Source: Amycolatopsis sp. FBCC-B4732
GTDB lineage: Bacteria > Actinomycetota > Actinomycetes > Mycobacteriales > Pseudonocardiaceae
Reading direction: 5' to 3'
Assembly (NCBI RefSeq): GCF_023008405.1
Contig: NZ_CP095376.1
Coordinates: 7,110,501 to 7,174,500, forward strand
Length of the DNA: 64,000 bases
Part shown: one piece after another, positions 1 to 8,723 of the stretch
How the letters are laid out: every line of letters begins with the position of its first letter
Numbering within the stretch: position 1 is the stretch's first letter
Notes under the pieces: generated by a model
The model's database searches: none
What the model was told of the DNA's origin: nothing
The model's input: the letters and a program-made list of their open reading frames with translations, nothing else
Made by a program: the position numbers and the translations under genes

Positions 1-309
1 AAGGCCGGCGAGGCCGCTCCGGAAGAAGCGCCGCGCAAGCGCGCCCGCGCCCCGCGCAAGCGCACCCGCGGTGGTTCGCGGGCGGCCGAGGCGATCGAGT
101 CCGCGGACAACGCCGCCACGTCCTCGGAAGACGCTCCCGCCGGCGAGGGGCGGAGCCGTTCGCGGCGCCGCACCCGCACCGGCAACGCCCCGGAAGCGAC
201 CGGCCCGGCCGTCGAGAAGGAAGCCGGCGAGAACGCCGAGCGCCCCGCTCGTCGGCGCCGCCGTCGCCGCCCGGCGGCCACGTCTGATACACCTGCGTCG
301 GCAGACTGA
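1..309 (+). CDS. C-terminal tail of a probable DEAD/DEAH-box RNA helicase (partial)
   Basis: The window opens inside a gene in frame 1; 102 codons are visible before a TGA. The segment is low-complexity and very basic, with Arg/Lys-rich clusters such as RKRTRGG and RRRRRRRPAA separated by acidic and Ala-rich stretches. Tails like this are typical of actinobacterial RhlE-type RNA helicases. No catalytic domain is visible, so the assignment rests on the tail and on the neighbour: in Mycobacterium rhlE (Rv3211) is followed by a beta-propeller membrane protein (Rv3212), as here. Other proteins with basic tails, such as RNase E/G, remain possible. Confidence 0.5.
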   Translation, partial: KAGEAAPEEAPRKRARAPRKRTRGGSRAAEAIESADNAATSSEDAPAGEGRSRSRRRTRTGNAPEATGPAVEKEAGENAERPARRRRRRRPAATSDTPASAD

Positions 310-333
310 GGCCTACGCACGGGGGTCGGGTAA

Positions 334-1677
334 GTGAGCGAAGACGAGAAGGCGCCCGAGAGCGCGCCTGAACCGGTCGAGCCCGCGGAAGAACCGGCCC
401 CCGAGTACGGCTCCGAAGACGTCCTCGAGGACGTTCCCGCACCCGCGCCCGCTCCGCGCGTCAAGGCACGTCGTTCGCCTTGGAACCGCGGACGGGACCG
501 GGTGCTCGCCGCGGGTCTCGCGGTGGCCGTGGTGGCGGTCGCGCTGGTCATCGGCGCGACCAGCGACAGCGCGGCCACCGACCACACCGAGGCGGCCCCG
601 CCCCCGCCGTTGCCCGCGGCCCCGGACAAGGTGCCGGGCTCGCTGGCGGAGCTGTGGAGCGCCCGCAGCGGCGCGACCCCGGTCCCGGTGGTGGCGGGTG
701 ACGCGGTGGCCACGGCCGACGGCGGCGAGGTCGCCGCCCGCGACCCGCTCACCGGCCAGATCCGCTGGCACTACGCGCGTGACCGGCAGCTCTGCACGAT
801 GAACGAGACGTGGGGGCGGCTGAACGCCGTCTACCACAAGGACGTCAACTGCAGTGAAGTGACGCAGCTGGACCCGGCCACGGGCCGGATCACGGCGCAG
901 CGCAACGGCAACGCCGAGCTGGGCACGCAGCTGGTCAGCGACGGCTCCCACGTGACGGCGACGGGCAAGAAGCTCCTCGACACCTGGCGCGACGACCTCG
1001 TGAAGAGCGCCGAGTACGGCGAGGTCCCGGCGCTGGTCAACGCGGGCAAGCAACCGCGCACGGGCTGCACGTACGGCACGGTGGCGGCGTCGTCGGGCAA
1101 GGTCGGCGTGATCGAGCGCTGCCCGGGCGACCCGGCCGACCGCCTGACGGTCTACAAGGCGGCCCCGGAGAAGGACGACGAACCCCAGGTCAGCTTCAGT
1201 TCGGTGCTGGCGGGCAAGCGCGCCCGCGTGGTCGCGATGTCGGGCGAGCTGACGGCGGTGGTGCTGCCGGACCAGAAGCTCCTGGTGACGTACAACGGCG
1301 ACGGCACCCAGCGCGCGGCATATCCCCTGGACGTCCCGCCTTCGGACCTGGCCCAAGACCCGCCGGCGGGCGTCGAGGCGACCACCCGGACGGCGGCGAA
1401 CGTGTACTGGTTCAGCGGCTCGAAGGTGCTGGCCCTGTCCCGCGACGACCTGTCCCCCCGCTGGACGCTGGGCAGCGCGATGGGCCCGGGCATCACGTTC
1501 GCGAACCAGCTGGTCATCCCCATCAAGGGCGGCCTGGCGGTGCTGAACGAAAACGACGGCTCGACGATCCGGACGGTCGGCGTCGACCGCCGCGGCTACA
1601 CCGGAGCAGTCCGCCTGGGTGCGGCCGGGCCGGTGCTGCTGGAGGAGCGCGGGGACACGCTGACCGCGCTCAAGTGA
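334..1677 (+). CDS. Membrane-anchored PQQ-like beta-propeller protein
   Basis: A 447-residue protein starting at a GTG 24 nt after the preceding stop. The first 50 residues are acidic and proline-rich, residues about 57-75 form one transmembrane helix, and the rest is predicted to be outside the cell. The exported part has blade-like repeats, for example 'ATADGGEVAARDPLTGQIRWHY' near 130-150 (shown as ATADGGEVAARDPLTGQ), typical of PQQ/WD-like propellers. Position after a helicase tail matches mycobacterial Rv3211-Rv3212. No catalytic residues are recognised; a binding or scaffold role is only a guess. Confidence 0.75.
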   Translation: MSEDEKAPESAPEPVEPAEEPAPEYGSEDVLEDVPAPAPAPRVKARRSPWNRGRDRVLAAGLAVAVVAVALVIGATSDSAATDHTEAAPPPPLPAAPDKVPGSLAELWSARSGATPVPVVAGDAVATADGGEVAARDPLTGQIRWHYARDRQLCTMNETWGRLNAVYHKDVNCSEVTQLDPATGRITAQRNGNAELGTQLVSDGSHVTATGKKLLDTWRDDLVKSAEYGEVPALVNAGKQPRTGCTYGTVAASSGKVGVIERCPGDPADRLTVYKAAPEKDDEPQVSFSSVLAGKRARVVAMSGELTAVVLPDQKLLVTYNGDGTQRAAYPLDVPPSDLAQDPPAGVEATTRTAANVYWFSGSKVLALSRDDLSPRWTLGSAMGPGITFANQLVIPIKGGLAVLNENDGSTIRTVGVDRRGYTGAVRLGAAGPVLLEERGDTLTALK

Positions 1678-2575
1678 GCCAGAAGAGGGTCACCGCGGAG
1701 GCGGCGAAGAGGACGACGGCGATGCCTGCCCCGGCGGCCGCTGGACCGTTCCGCCGGTCGGCGACACGCTGGGCGAGCAGGGCGAGGGCCGCGGCGATGG
1801 GGTGGCCGACGAGGAGCGTCGCCCCGGGGCCCGGAGCGCCGGTGTAGAGACAGACGCCGGCGACGACCAGGACGCCGAGGGCGAGCACGGTCAGGCCGGC
1901 GGCGAGGGAGCCGGTGAGGCCTCGCCACCAGCGCCCACGTTCTTTCGCCGGGGCGGTGGTTTCTGCCGCCTCGGGTTCCGGTTCGATGGCCTCCGACGTG
2001 GCCGGATCCGGTTCGATCCACTCGGGCGCGACCGGCTCTTGCGGCACGGTGCGCGCTTCAGCCCGGTCGGCGGCGGACAGCTCGTGCGGCGCGGCCTCGG
2101 CCTCCGCGGCACCCGCAGCGGGCAGCGCGTGCCGCGCGGTCTCCGCCTCGGACGCAGCAGCTTCACCCTCGCCGACGGTGGGCAACTCGTGCCGCGCGGT
2201 CTCGGGCTCCGCCGCACCGGCAGCAGCCAGCTCGCGCGGCGTAGTCACCGCTCCCGCCACACCGGCGGCGGGCAACTCGTGCGGCGTGGTCCCGGCCTCG
2301 GCCGCACCGCGCGCAACCCGCCCCCGCGCCACCTGCTCCGGCGCCGCAGCACGCTCCTCGCCGACGGTGGGCAACTCCTGCCGCGCGATCTCCGCCTCCG
2401 CCGCACCGGTCGGAGCGCCAGCCTCGGCCGCACCGCGCGCAACCCGCCCCCGCGCCACCTGCCCCGGCGCCGACGCGCGCTCGTCGCCCCCGTCGGACTC
2501 CACCCGCTGCGGCGGCGCGGGCGTACCTGCCGCCAAGGGGAGTGTCGCCAGCTTGTCGGTGTCCGGTGAAGCCAC
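1670..2575 (-). CDS. Ala/Glu-rich repeat protein with C-terminal membrane domain
   Basis: A 301-residue protein. The first 200 residues are an imperfect repeat rich in Ala, Glu and Pro: six units resembling HELPAAG or HELPTVGE, and two copies of VARGRVARGAAEAG that are nearly identical in DNA (around 2308 and 2432). After a short basic segment (KERGRWWRG) come two to three hydrophobic helices (about 220-300). The N-terminal part is probably cytoplasmic. The gene converges on the propeller gene with an 8-bp overlap and is followed by the RecB-like gene transcribed in the same direction. No function is recognised; the repeat suggests copy-number variation between strains. Confidence 0.6.
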   Translation of the reverse strand: MASPDTDKLATLPLAAGTPAPPQRVESDGGDERASAPGQVARGRVARGAAEAGAPTGAAEAEIARQELPTVGEERAAAPEQVARGRVARGAAEAGTTPHELPAAGVAGAVTTPRELAAAGAAEPETARHELPTVGEGEAAASEAETARHALPAAGAAEAEAAPHELSAADRAEARTVPQEPVAPEWIEPDPATSEAIEPEPEAAETTAPAKERGRWWRGLTGSLAAGLTVLALGVLVVAGVCLYTGAPGPGATLLVGHPIAAALALLAQRVADRRNGPAAAGAGIAVVLFAASAVTLFWLT

Positions 2576-2587
2576 ATTCCCTCCCGT

Positions 2588-3439
2588 TCAGGGCGCGAGC
2601 AGGTCCCACGGCTGCAACTGCTGGGCCGTCTCCTGGCCCGCCGCGCAGCTCGGCCTGAAGTCGCACCAGGCGCAACGCCGGTCCGGGCGGGCCGGGAACA
2701 GCACGTCCCCGTCGCCGCCCGCTTTCAGGGTATCCGTGGCGAGCCTGAGGTCTCCGGCGGTCTCGTCGGCGCGTTGGAGGTGGCGCCGGAGGCTTTCCGG
2801 GGTGTGCTCCGCCGCCGCGATCGTGCCCGTCGGGAGGTGGTGCAGCTCGACCGTCGTGCACGGCATGCGCAACGTCCGCGCCGCCGCCACCGCGTACAGC
2901 GCCAGTGCCTGCGACGCCCGTGCTTCGTACTCGTCCGGGGGACGGCGGCCCGTCTTGTAGTCGACGATGACCAGCTCGCCCTCGCGCGCGTCGATGCGGT
3001 CCGCGCGACCCTCGATGATCATCGACGGCCGCTCCCCCGGCACCGGGCTGACCGGCGCCGACACCCAGCGCTCCAGGCCGGCCGGCTCGTGCGTGACGTC
3101 GTTGTCCTCGACGTACTCCGCCACCCAGCCCTTGGCCCGCGCCCGGTAGCGCGCCGCCTGCTCCTCGCTCTCGAAGCCCGCGTCCTTCCAGAACTCGGCC
3201 ACCAGCGCCACCGCCCGCTGCGGCACCCGCTTGAGCACCGGCAGGTCGAACAGCGCCCGCAACGCGTTGTGCACCACCGCGCCGAGCGTGCTGTGCGCCC
3301 ACGGCCCGGTGCGCTGCGGCGTCGGCCGGTCGAGGTAGGCGAGACGGTACCGGCGCGGGCAATCGTCGAAGGTCGCCAGCCGCGCCGGCGAGACCTTCGT
3401 GAGCCGAACCGGTTGCGCGACGCCGAAGTCGAACCCCAT
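2588..3439 (-). CDS. RecB-family exonuclease, PD-(D/E)XK type with Fe-S cysteines
   Basis: A 283-residue nuclease of the PDDEXK_1 family. The core motif EGELVIVDYKTGRRP carries the catalytic D and K. One cysteine lies near the N-terminus (FDDCPRRYR) and three at the C-terminus (RRCAWCDFRPSC), the layout of the 4Fe-4S cluster in AddB/RecB-like nucleases. The chosen start, MGFDFG, follows an AAGGAG; codons upstream are open for another 14 residues (to 3481), so an earlier GTG cannot be excluded. The closest mycobacterial counterpart is probably Rv2119. It lies downstream of the hairpin repeat at 3473-3646. Confidence 0.8.
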   Translation of the reverse strand: MGFDFGVAQPVRLTKVSPARLATFDDCPRRYRLAYLDRPTPQRTGPWAHSTLGAVVHNALRALFDLPVLKRVPQRAVALVAEFWKDAGFESEEQAARYRARAKGWVAEYVEDNDVTHEPAGLERWVSAPVSPVPGERPSMIIEGRADRIDAREGELVIVDYKTGRRPPDEYEARASQALALYAVAAARTLRMPCTTVELHHLPTGTIAAAEHTPESLRRHLQRADETAGDLRLATDTLKAGGDGDVLFPARPDRRCAWCDFRPSCAAGQETAQQLQPWDLLAP

Positions 3440-3472
3440 CTGCTCCTTCACGCCGCCCACGCTACGCACCAG

Positions 3473-3600
3473 CACCGACACTTTTTTCGGGGGCTCGGGT
3501 GGCGGAGCCCCCGACCTGGGGCGAAGCCCCAGATGTCACCGACACTTTTTTCGGGGGCTCGGGTGGCGGAGCCCCCGACCTGGGGCGAAGCCCCAGATGT
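3473..3600. repeat. Two tandem 64-bp units, each with two hairpins
   Basis: Two identical 64-bp units occupy 3473-3536 and 3537-3600, and a third begins at 3601 before diverging. Each unit carries CACTTTTTT, then a stem GGGGGCTC/GAGCCCCC and a second stem TGGGGC/GCCCCA. They lie between the rhamnosidase-like gene and recB-like gene, both on the minus strand. They could act as stacked terminators, but exact tandem duplication suggests recent replication slippage or a mobile repeat. Confidence 0.85.
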
Positions 3601-3606
3601 CACCGA

Positions 3607-3646
3607 CACTTTCCGCGCGGGGCGAGGCCACCCCGCGCGGAAAGTG
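3607..3646 (-). terminator. Hairpin terminator after the GH78-like gene
   Basis: Perfect 16-bp arms (3607-3622 and 3631-3646, beginning CACTTTCCGCGCGG) enclose an 8-nt loop, only 3 bp past the stop of the minus-strand rhamnosidase gene. There is no strong T-tract. Confidence 0.7.
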
Positions 3647-3649
3647 CGG

Positions 3650-6112
3650 CTACCGCACCACCAGCACCGTGTGCGTCCCGCCGGAAACCGCCATCGGCCC
3701 CGCCGCGCGGATCGCCCGCCCGTCCAGCAGCACCACCCGGCCCGACGGCACCAGCAGCGATCCCGACGTCCCGCGTGGCGCGGAAACCGTCAGCGAGAAC
3801 ACCGAACCCCGCTGAGACCACGAAGCCGACAACGCGCCCTTCGGCGTCGGCACCGCTCCCCGCGCCCACTCGACGCCGCCCGGGTTCGGCGCGACAGTCC
3901 ACGTCGCGAACCCCGGCGAAGTCGGGGCGACACCCAGCAGGTCGTTGGTCAACGCCGGCACGACACCGGTCGACCAGCCGTGCGCCGCCGACGTGTAGCC
4001 CTGCTCGTAGTGCGAGCCGCCTTCGCCGATGCCTTCCCACGCCGTGATTCCCGGGTCGTGCGTGGCCATCCAGCCGTACATCCGCTTGATCTGGTCGATC
4101 GCCGACGCCGCCTGCCCGGTCCGGAACCGCGCCTGCAGCTCCGGGAACGACGTGAACGCGTACACGCGCTTCGTGCCGTCCGACACCAGGGTGTCGTTGT
4201 CCATGAACGGGTTCCCGTACGGCAGCGCACCGGCTGCGAGCCGCGCCAACGCCGAGGAAGCCTGCTCCGGCGAAGCGATCCCGACCAGGATCGCGTGGCT
4301 GTTGCCGTCCTGGCCGTGCCGCACCGCGCCCGTCCCCGAGTCGAGGTACGCGCCCGCCGCCGGGTCCCACAGGTACTGGTTCACCGCCGCCGAGACGCCG
4401 GACGCGCGCGAAAGCCACCGGTCGGCGTCCGCGGGGTGCCCGGTCGCCCGCGCCAAGCCCGCCGCGCCTTGCAGCGCCCGGACGTACAACGCGTTGTAGT
4501 ACGTCACTTCGCCGGTGCGCGGCAGGAACGCGTAGTCGCCGTAGCCGCCGGTGCCGTTGAGGCCCTTCGCGAGCAACCCGCGCGAATCGGTGACCGACGG
4601 ATACCAGCTGTCGAGCGTCTTCACGAGGTGCGAGTAGTACGAAGCCGCGTACGCGGTGTCGCCGGTGTAGAGCACGTAGTCCCAGCTCGACGTCACCCAC
4701 CAGAGCGGGTAGTCGAACAGCGGCAAGGTGTAGTTGTTGATCGACGCCGGCGGGATCCAGCCGTCCGCGCGCTGGTGGTCGGCCAGATCGGCGAGGACGT
4801 TCTTCGCCGCCGTCCCGTCCTGGTGCGTCAGGTACTGGGTCAGCCCGGAGACCGCGACGTCGCCGACGTACGGGTCCCGGTCCCGCTTCGCGCCGTCGTG
4901 CAGCACGAGCTTTCCGTCCAGCGACGGCGAAAACGCGCCGCGCGGGTCCACATCGGACTCGCGGAACGTGTCCATGCCCAGCTCGTTCGTGTAGGACGCG
5001 GCGTACCAGTAGCGGTTCAAGGCGTCGTCGGACGACTCGAACCAGCCGCGGTAGCTGGCCGGCGTGCCGAGGAACGGCGTGAAGTCGAGCGAGACGCCGC
5101 TGATCCGCACCTCACCGGACGGCTGGGTCAGCGGCGCGTCCGACGCGAGCGCGTCGAGGCTGATCCGCAGGTAGCGGAAGCCGCGCAGGCCGTCCGCGCA
5201 CACCTGCGTGCCGCTCTGGCAGCCCTTCGCGTCCCGCCAGACGGCCGGCGTCGCGGGCACGGCGATCTGGTCGCTGCCCGGCCCGCCGGCGAAGTCCGAC
5301 CGCGAGAAGTCGGAGCGTTCGCCCAGGTACTGCTGGGTTTCCGAGGTCGACACCCGGATGCCGGGGTGGTTCGCCGACGCGCCCGCGAAGGCGATCTTCG
5401 GGTAGCCGGCGACGACCTTGCCGAAGTCGACCACCGCGACCGGCACCGGCGGGTCGGCGACCAGGCCGGGCCAGACCTCGGCGACGCGGCTGAACTCGCC
5501 GGACGGCGTGTTCTGGTCCTTCGTGACGGTGATCCGGACCTGGGTGGTCGCCACCGCCCGGTCGAACCGCACCGCCCGCTGGACCGCGGTGTTGCCGGTG
5601 ACCGTGGCCGCGGTCCGCCACGCGCCCGCGTCCAGCACCTCGACGGTGTAGTCCTGCGGCACACCGTCCACACTGGACAGCAGCGTGACACCGGGCAGCG
5701 TGACCGGCGCGGCCGAGGTGATGGTCAGGACGTCCGGGTAGGCGCCGATCGTGTCGTCGTTCCAGAACGTGTCCGGGTTGCCGTCGACGGCATTGCCCGG
5801 GTCGTACGTGCGCGGCTGCCCGTTCCCACCGTTGTTCGGCGCGTGGAACGACGACGCGGCGGCCGTCGTCCCCGCGGGCCAGGCCGGCTTCGGTGGCGGC
5901 GCCTGCCGCTTGAACGTCGCGACACCCCGCCCGAGCAGGCCGTCCGGGTTGGTGACGTCGCCGGTCGTGGACAGCACCTTCACCGGCCGGACGTCCCGGC
6001 TCGACGGCGCGACGACGTACTTCTGCCACCCCGGCGCGGCGTCGGCGGGGGCGGCGACCACGCCGCTCGCCACCAGCACCGTGACCGGGAGGAATGCTCT
6101 GAGCCACTTCAT
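3650..6112 (-). CDS. Secreted alpha-L-rhamnosidase-like glycoside hydrolase (GH78)
   Basis: An 820-residue secreted enzyme with a Sec signal peptide (MKWLRAFLPV...ADAAPG, about 26 residues). Residues about 90-210 look like a discoidin/F5-8C carbohydrate-binding domain (AVDGNPDTFWND). A beta-sandwich follows, then an (alpha/alpha)6 barrel. GH78 hallmarks are the acidic cluster FRESDVDPRGAFSP and KRDRDPYVGDV, and downstream TAWEGIGEGGSHYEQGY, whose Glu would be the general base. The C-terminal domain is a beta-sandwich. The family removes terminal rhamnose from plant or microbial glycans. Substrate specificity cannot be read here. A LacI-type operator lies 30 bp upstream, so carbohydrate-dependent control is likely. 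Confidence 0.82.
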   Translation of the reverse strand: MKWLRAFLPVTVLVASGVVAAPADAAPGWQKYVVAPSSRDVRPVKVLSTTGDVTNPDGLLGRGVATFKRQAPPPKPAWPAGTTAAASSFHAPNNGGNGQPRTYDPGNAVDGNPDTFWNDDTIGAYPDVLTITSAAPVTLPGVTLLSSVDGVPQDYTVEVLDAGAWRTAATVTGNTAVQRAVRFDRAVATTQVRITVTKDQNTPSGEFSRVAEVWPGLVADPPVPVAVVDFGKVVAGYPKIAFAGASANHPGIRVSTSETQQYLGERSDFSRSDFAGGPGSDQIAVPATPAVWRDAKGCQSGTQVCADGLRGFRYLRISLDALASDAPLTQPSGEVRISGVSLDFTPFLGTPASYRGWFESSDDALNRYWYAASYTNELGMDTFRESDVDPRGAFSPSLDGKLVLHDGAKRDRDPYVGDVAVSGLTQYLTHQDGTAAKNVLADLADHQRADGWIPPASINNYTLPLFDYPLWWVTSSWDYVLYTGDTAYAASYYSHLVKTLDSWYPSVTDSRGLLAKGLNGTGGYGDYAFLPRTGEVTYYNALYVRALQGAAGLARATGHPADADRWLSRASGVSAAVNQYLWDPAAGAYLDSGTGAVRHGQDGNSHAILVGIASPEQASSALARLAAGALPYGNPFMDNDTLVSDGTKRVYAFTSFPELQARFRTGQAASAIDQIKRMYGWMATHDPGITAWEGIGEGGSHYEQGYTSAAHGWSTGVVPALTNDLLGVAPTSPGFATWTVAPNPGGVEWARGAVPTPKGALSASWSQRGSVFSLTVSAPRGTSGSLLVPSGRVVLLDGRAIRAAGPMAVSGGTHTVLVVR

Positions 6113-6141
6113 CGAGGCCTCCGAAAACCGACACAGGGCGA

Positions 6142-6155
6142 TTGAATCGTTTCAA
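6142..6155. promoter_or_regulatory. LacI-family operator candidate
   Basis: TTGAATCGTTTCAA is a near-perfect palindrome around a central CG (one mismatched pair), the classic shape of LacI/GalR-family operators. It sits 30 bp upstream of the rhamnosidase start. No LacI regulator is encoded nearby, so it would be controlled in trans. Confidence 0.6.
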
Positions 6156-6249
6156 GCGCTGAGCTGAGGTTCAGGCTGCGCGAGTGGTGCCAACGATGTC
6201 AACGAACGCGGGAGTTCCTGTCCGGCAGGACAACCCGAAAGGCGGGAGG

Positions 6250-6879
6250 TCAGTTGCCGCCGGCGATGAAGCCGCGCACGGAGTTCGCGACGAGCTCGAC
6301 GGCAATGGCCGCGAGCAGCAGACCGGCCACCTTGGCCAGCAGCGTGATGCCGCTTTCCTTGATCAGCCGGATGACGACGCCGGAGTAGCGCATGCAGATG
6401 TAGATCACGAAGTGCGTCATGACGATCGCCGCCGCCAGCGCGATGTACGCGCCGATGTGCCCGTCGGCCTGCCGGACGAACACGATGGTCGCGGCGATCG
6501 CGCCGGGCCCGGCCAGCAGCGGCGTGCCGAGCGGCACGAGCGCGACGTTGACGTCGTCGGCGGCCGCTTCCGGTTCGTGGCCACTGCCGGTGAGCAGCTG
6601 CAGCGCGATCAGCAGGAGCAGCAGGCCGCCCGCGCCCTGCAGCGCGGGGATGCCGATGCCGAGGTAGGCGAGGATCGCCTGGCCGGCGACCGCGAACAGG
6701 CTGATGACCAGCAGCGACACCAGCACGGCCTGCCGGGCGGCGCGCGCCCGCGTCGCGACCGGCTTGCGGCCGACGAGGCTGAGGAACACCGGCACGGTGC
6801 CGGGCGGGTCCATGATGACGACGAGGGTGATCGTCGCGCTCATGAAGAGCTTCGCGTCGAAGACGTCGGCGAGCGCCAT
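6250..6879 (-). CDS. MarC family integral membrane protein
   Basis: A 209-residue protein with six hydrophobic helices, matching the MarC/UPF0056 family in length and in the N-terminal signature SATITLVVIMDPPGTVPVFL and the half-way IVMTHFVIY segment. Members were once linked to multiple antibiotic resistance, but their transport substrate is not established. The start is 1 nt downstream of the PHP-domain gene stop, so the two are co-transcribed. The 137 bp between this gene's neighbour GH78 and its own stop hold only the GH78 promoter region. Confidence 0.85.
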   Translation of the reverse strand: MALADVFDAKLFMSATITLVVIMDPPGTVPVFLSLVGRKPVATRARAARQAVLVSLLVISLFAVAGQAILAYLGIGIPALQGAGGLLLLLIALQLLTGSGHEPEAAADDVNVALVPLGTPLLAGPGAIAATIVFVRQADGHIGAYIALAAAIVMTHFVIYICMRYSGVVIRLIKESGITLLAKVAGLLLAAIAVELVANSVRGFIAGGN

Positions 6880-6880
6880 G

Positions 6881-7753
6881 TCAGCCCTTCACGACCTGGT
6901 ACCCGGTCGCGCGCGCCACGAGCTGCTCCAGCTGGCCGGGGTCGGTGGTGCACGCGCCGAGCGGGATCGTCTTGTTCGTGCCGTGGTAGTCGCTGGACCC
7001 GGTGACGAGCAGGCCGAGCTCGCCGGCGAGCGCCCGGGTGCGGGCGCGCGTCGGCTCGTCGTGGTTCGGGTGGTCGGCCTCGACGCCGGTGAGCCCGTGC
7101 GCGGCCAGCCCGGCGAGGGTGTCCTCGCTGATGGTGGCGCCGCGGCTGAAGGCGAAGGGGTGCGCGATGACGGTGACGCCGCCGGCCGCGCTGATCATGT
7201 CGATGGCCTCTTCGACCGGGGTGTCCCGGCGGGCGACGTAGTAGCCGCGGCGCGGGCTGAGGTAGTCGGCGAAGGCCTCGTCGACGGACTTGACCAGCCC
7301 GGCGCGGACCAGCGCCTGGGCGAGGTGGGGCCGCCCGGGCGGCGAGTCCTCGGGCAGCAGGCCGAAGATCTCGTCGGCGTCGATCGGCAGGCCGTCGGCG
7401 GCCATCCGCTCGGCCATCCGGCGCAGCCGCGTGCGGCGCTCGACGCGCAGCCGGGTCTGCTCGGTGACGACCGGCTCGGACGTCGGGTCGAAGAGGTAGG
7501 CCAGCAGGTGGACGCTGATCTGCCGCCCGGTCGCGGGGTCGATCGACACCGTGGAGAGCTCGGCGCCGGGCACGAGCGTCAGTCCCGGCGGCACCGCCTC
7601 GGCGGCGGGCGCCCAGCCCGCGGTGGTGTCGTGGTCGGTGATCGCGACGACGTCGAGCCCGGCGTCGACGGCCGCGGTGACGAGCCCGGCCGGCGTGTCG
7701 GTGCCGTCGGAGGCGGTGGAGTGGGCGTGCAGGTCGATGCGCATCGTGTCCAT
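6881..7753 (-). CDS. PHP domain phosphoesterase
   Basis: A 290-residue PHP-domain protein. Metal ligands of the PHP fold are visible: RIDLHAHSTASDG near the N-terminus, AITDHDT, the HPFAF segment and SSDYHG at the C-terminus. Stand-alone proteins of this type are trinuclear-metal phosphoesterases; RNase AM-like (YciV) or nucleotide phosphatase activity is plausible by family. The start could be the ATG at 7753 or the one at 7744 (MRIDLHAHS). It is the first gene of a two-gene operon with the MarC homologue. Confidence 0.85.
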   Translation of the reverse strand: MDTMRIDLHAHSTASDGTDTPAGLVTAAVDAGLDVVAITDHDTTAGWAPAAEAVPPGLTLVPGAELSTVSIDPATGRQISVHLLAYLFDPTSEPVVTEQTRLRVERRTRLRRMAERMAADGLPIDADEIFGLLPEDSPPGRPHLAQALVRAGLVKSVDEAFADYLSPRRGYYVARRDTPVEEAIDMISAAGGVTVIAHPFAFSRGATISEDTLAGLAAHGLTGVEADHPNHDEPTRARTRALAGELGLLVTGSSDYHGTNKTIPLGACTTDPGQLEQLVARATGYQVVKG

Positions 7754-7793
7754 TGTCGACGATGCGCTGCGTCACACGCTCGGCGGGATGAGG

Positions 7794-8354
7794 CTAGCCG
7801 ACGGGCTTCTTGCCGCGGGCGGCTCGCTGGGCCTTGATCATGGAGAAGCGCTCGGCCTGCTTCTGCTTGTCGCCGAAGACGAGCTCCGAGATCGTGTCGT
7901 AGAACTCTTCGGGCCGCGGCAGGAAGTCGATCTTGTTGAGGGCCTGGATCTGACCGGCCGACTCGACGACCATCGTGCCGTACCCCATCATGCGGCCGGT
8001 GGCGGTGCGCACGTAGCTGAGGTCGGTGACCTTGCTGATGGGCATCATCAGCACCTTGGTCGTGAACACCCCGGTGGTCATGACGAACCGCTTGTCGGTG
8101 ACCACCAGCCGCTCGACCCACCACTCCATCACCACGTAGGCGAACCGCAGCACGACGATCAGCGCGACGTACCAGAGGATGTTCTGGCCGATGTAAAGCG
8201 CCGGTGGCAGCAGGTAGGACACCAGGACGCAGATGGCCAGCAGAGCGGCCGCCTCGAAGGTGTCCCACAGCAGCACCGCCCAGTGGCGGCGGATCCGGAT
8301 GACCCGCCGCTCGGTGTCGAGGAGGTACTCGTCGGGGTCGCGTGGCGCGAACAT
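7794..8354 (-). CDS. PH-domain (bPH2-type) membrane protein
   Basis: A 186-residue protein: a short cytoplasmic N-terminus, two transmembrane helices (about 27-70), then a bacterial pleckstrin-like domain containing RLVVTDKRFVMTTGVFTTK and PISKVTDLSYVRT, and a basic tail. A TACCCT box ends 6 nt before the ATG, so the mRNA is probably leaderless. The function is unknown; proteins of this family are common, small membrane proteins in actinomycetes. It lies head to tail behind the 54-residue membrane protein at 8375-8539. Confidence 0.8.
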   Translation of the reverse strand: MFAPRDPDEYLLDTERRVIRIRRHWAVLLWDTFEAAALLAICVLVSYLLPPALYIGQNILWYVALIVVLRFAYVVMEWWVERLVVTDKRFVMTTGVFTTKVLMMPISKVTDLSYVRTATGRMMGYGTMVVESAGQIQALNKIDFLPRPEEFYDTISELVFGDKQKQAERFSMIKAQRAARGKKPVG

Positions 8355-8374
8355 GGCTCGAGGGTAGCCCCCGA

Positions 8375-8539
8375 TCAGCCCTTGAAGACGTTGCTGACGA
8401 AGGTGATCACCGATTCGGCCGAGTCACGGAGGAACTGGATGATGTTGCCGACGAGGCCAGCGGCCTGCCCCGGCTGGGCAATGACGAAGAACAGCACCAA
8501 CGCGATACCGGCGAGGCCCGCAATCTTCTTCACGTTCAC
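8375..8539 (-). CDS. Small single-pass membrane protein (54 aa)
   Basis: A short gene read from GTG at 8539. The peptide starts VNVKKIAGLAGIALVLFFVI, a two-lysine positive N-terminus followed by a 17-residue hydrophobic helix, then an amphipathic half ending FLRDSAESVITFVSNVFKG. Codon use is normal for the genome (G/C-ending), which argues for real coding. It resembles small conserved actinobacterial membrane proteins with no known role. The start is uncertain because no strong ribosome binding site is seen. Confidence 0.65.
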   Translation of the reverse strand: MNVKKIAGLAGIALVLFFVIAQPGQAAGLVGNIIQFLRDSAESVITFVSNVFKG

Positions 8540-8723
8540 CGCGATCAAATCCCGTCTCTTACGGTGACACCGGACAACAGACTTTTACGTTGTACCGCAC
8601 TCAACTGGCACACGGGAGGTAAGTCCCGCGCTTGGGTCAGCACGCGGTCCGAAGTGTACCGCACGGCTACTCTCCGTGTACAGGACATCCGTTTTCAGTT
8701 CGGTCACGTCTACCGTTGGGGCC

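Noticed and set aside
3473..3600. Start of a CRISPR array
   Set aside because: The two units are directly adjacent with no spacers and are internally hairpinned; no cas genes are present.
2774..6145. A 1123-codon open frame on the plus strand
   Set aside because: It runs antisense to the RecB-like and GH78 genes and has an Arg-rich, low-complexity composition expected of a GC-rich shadow frame.
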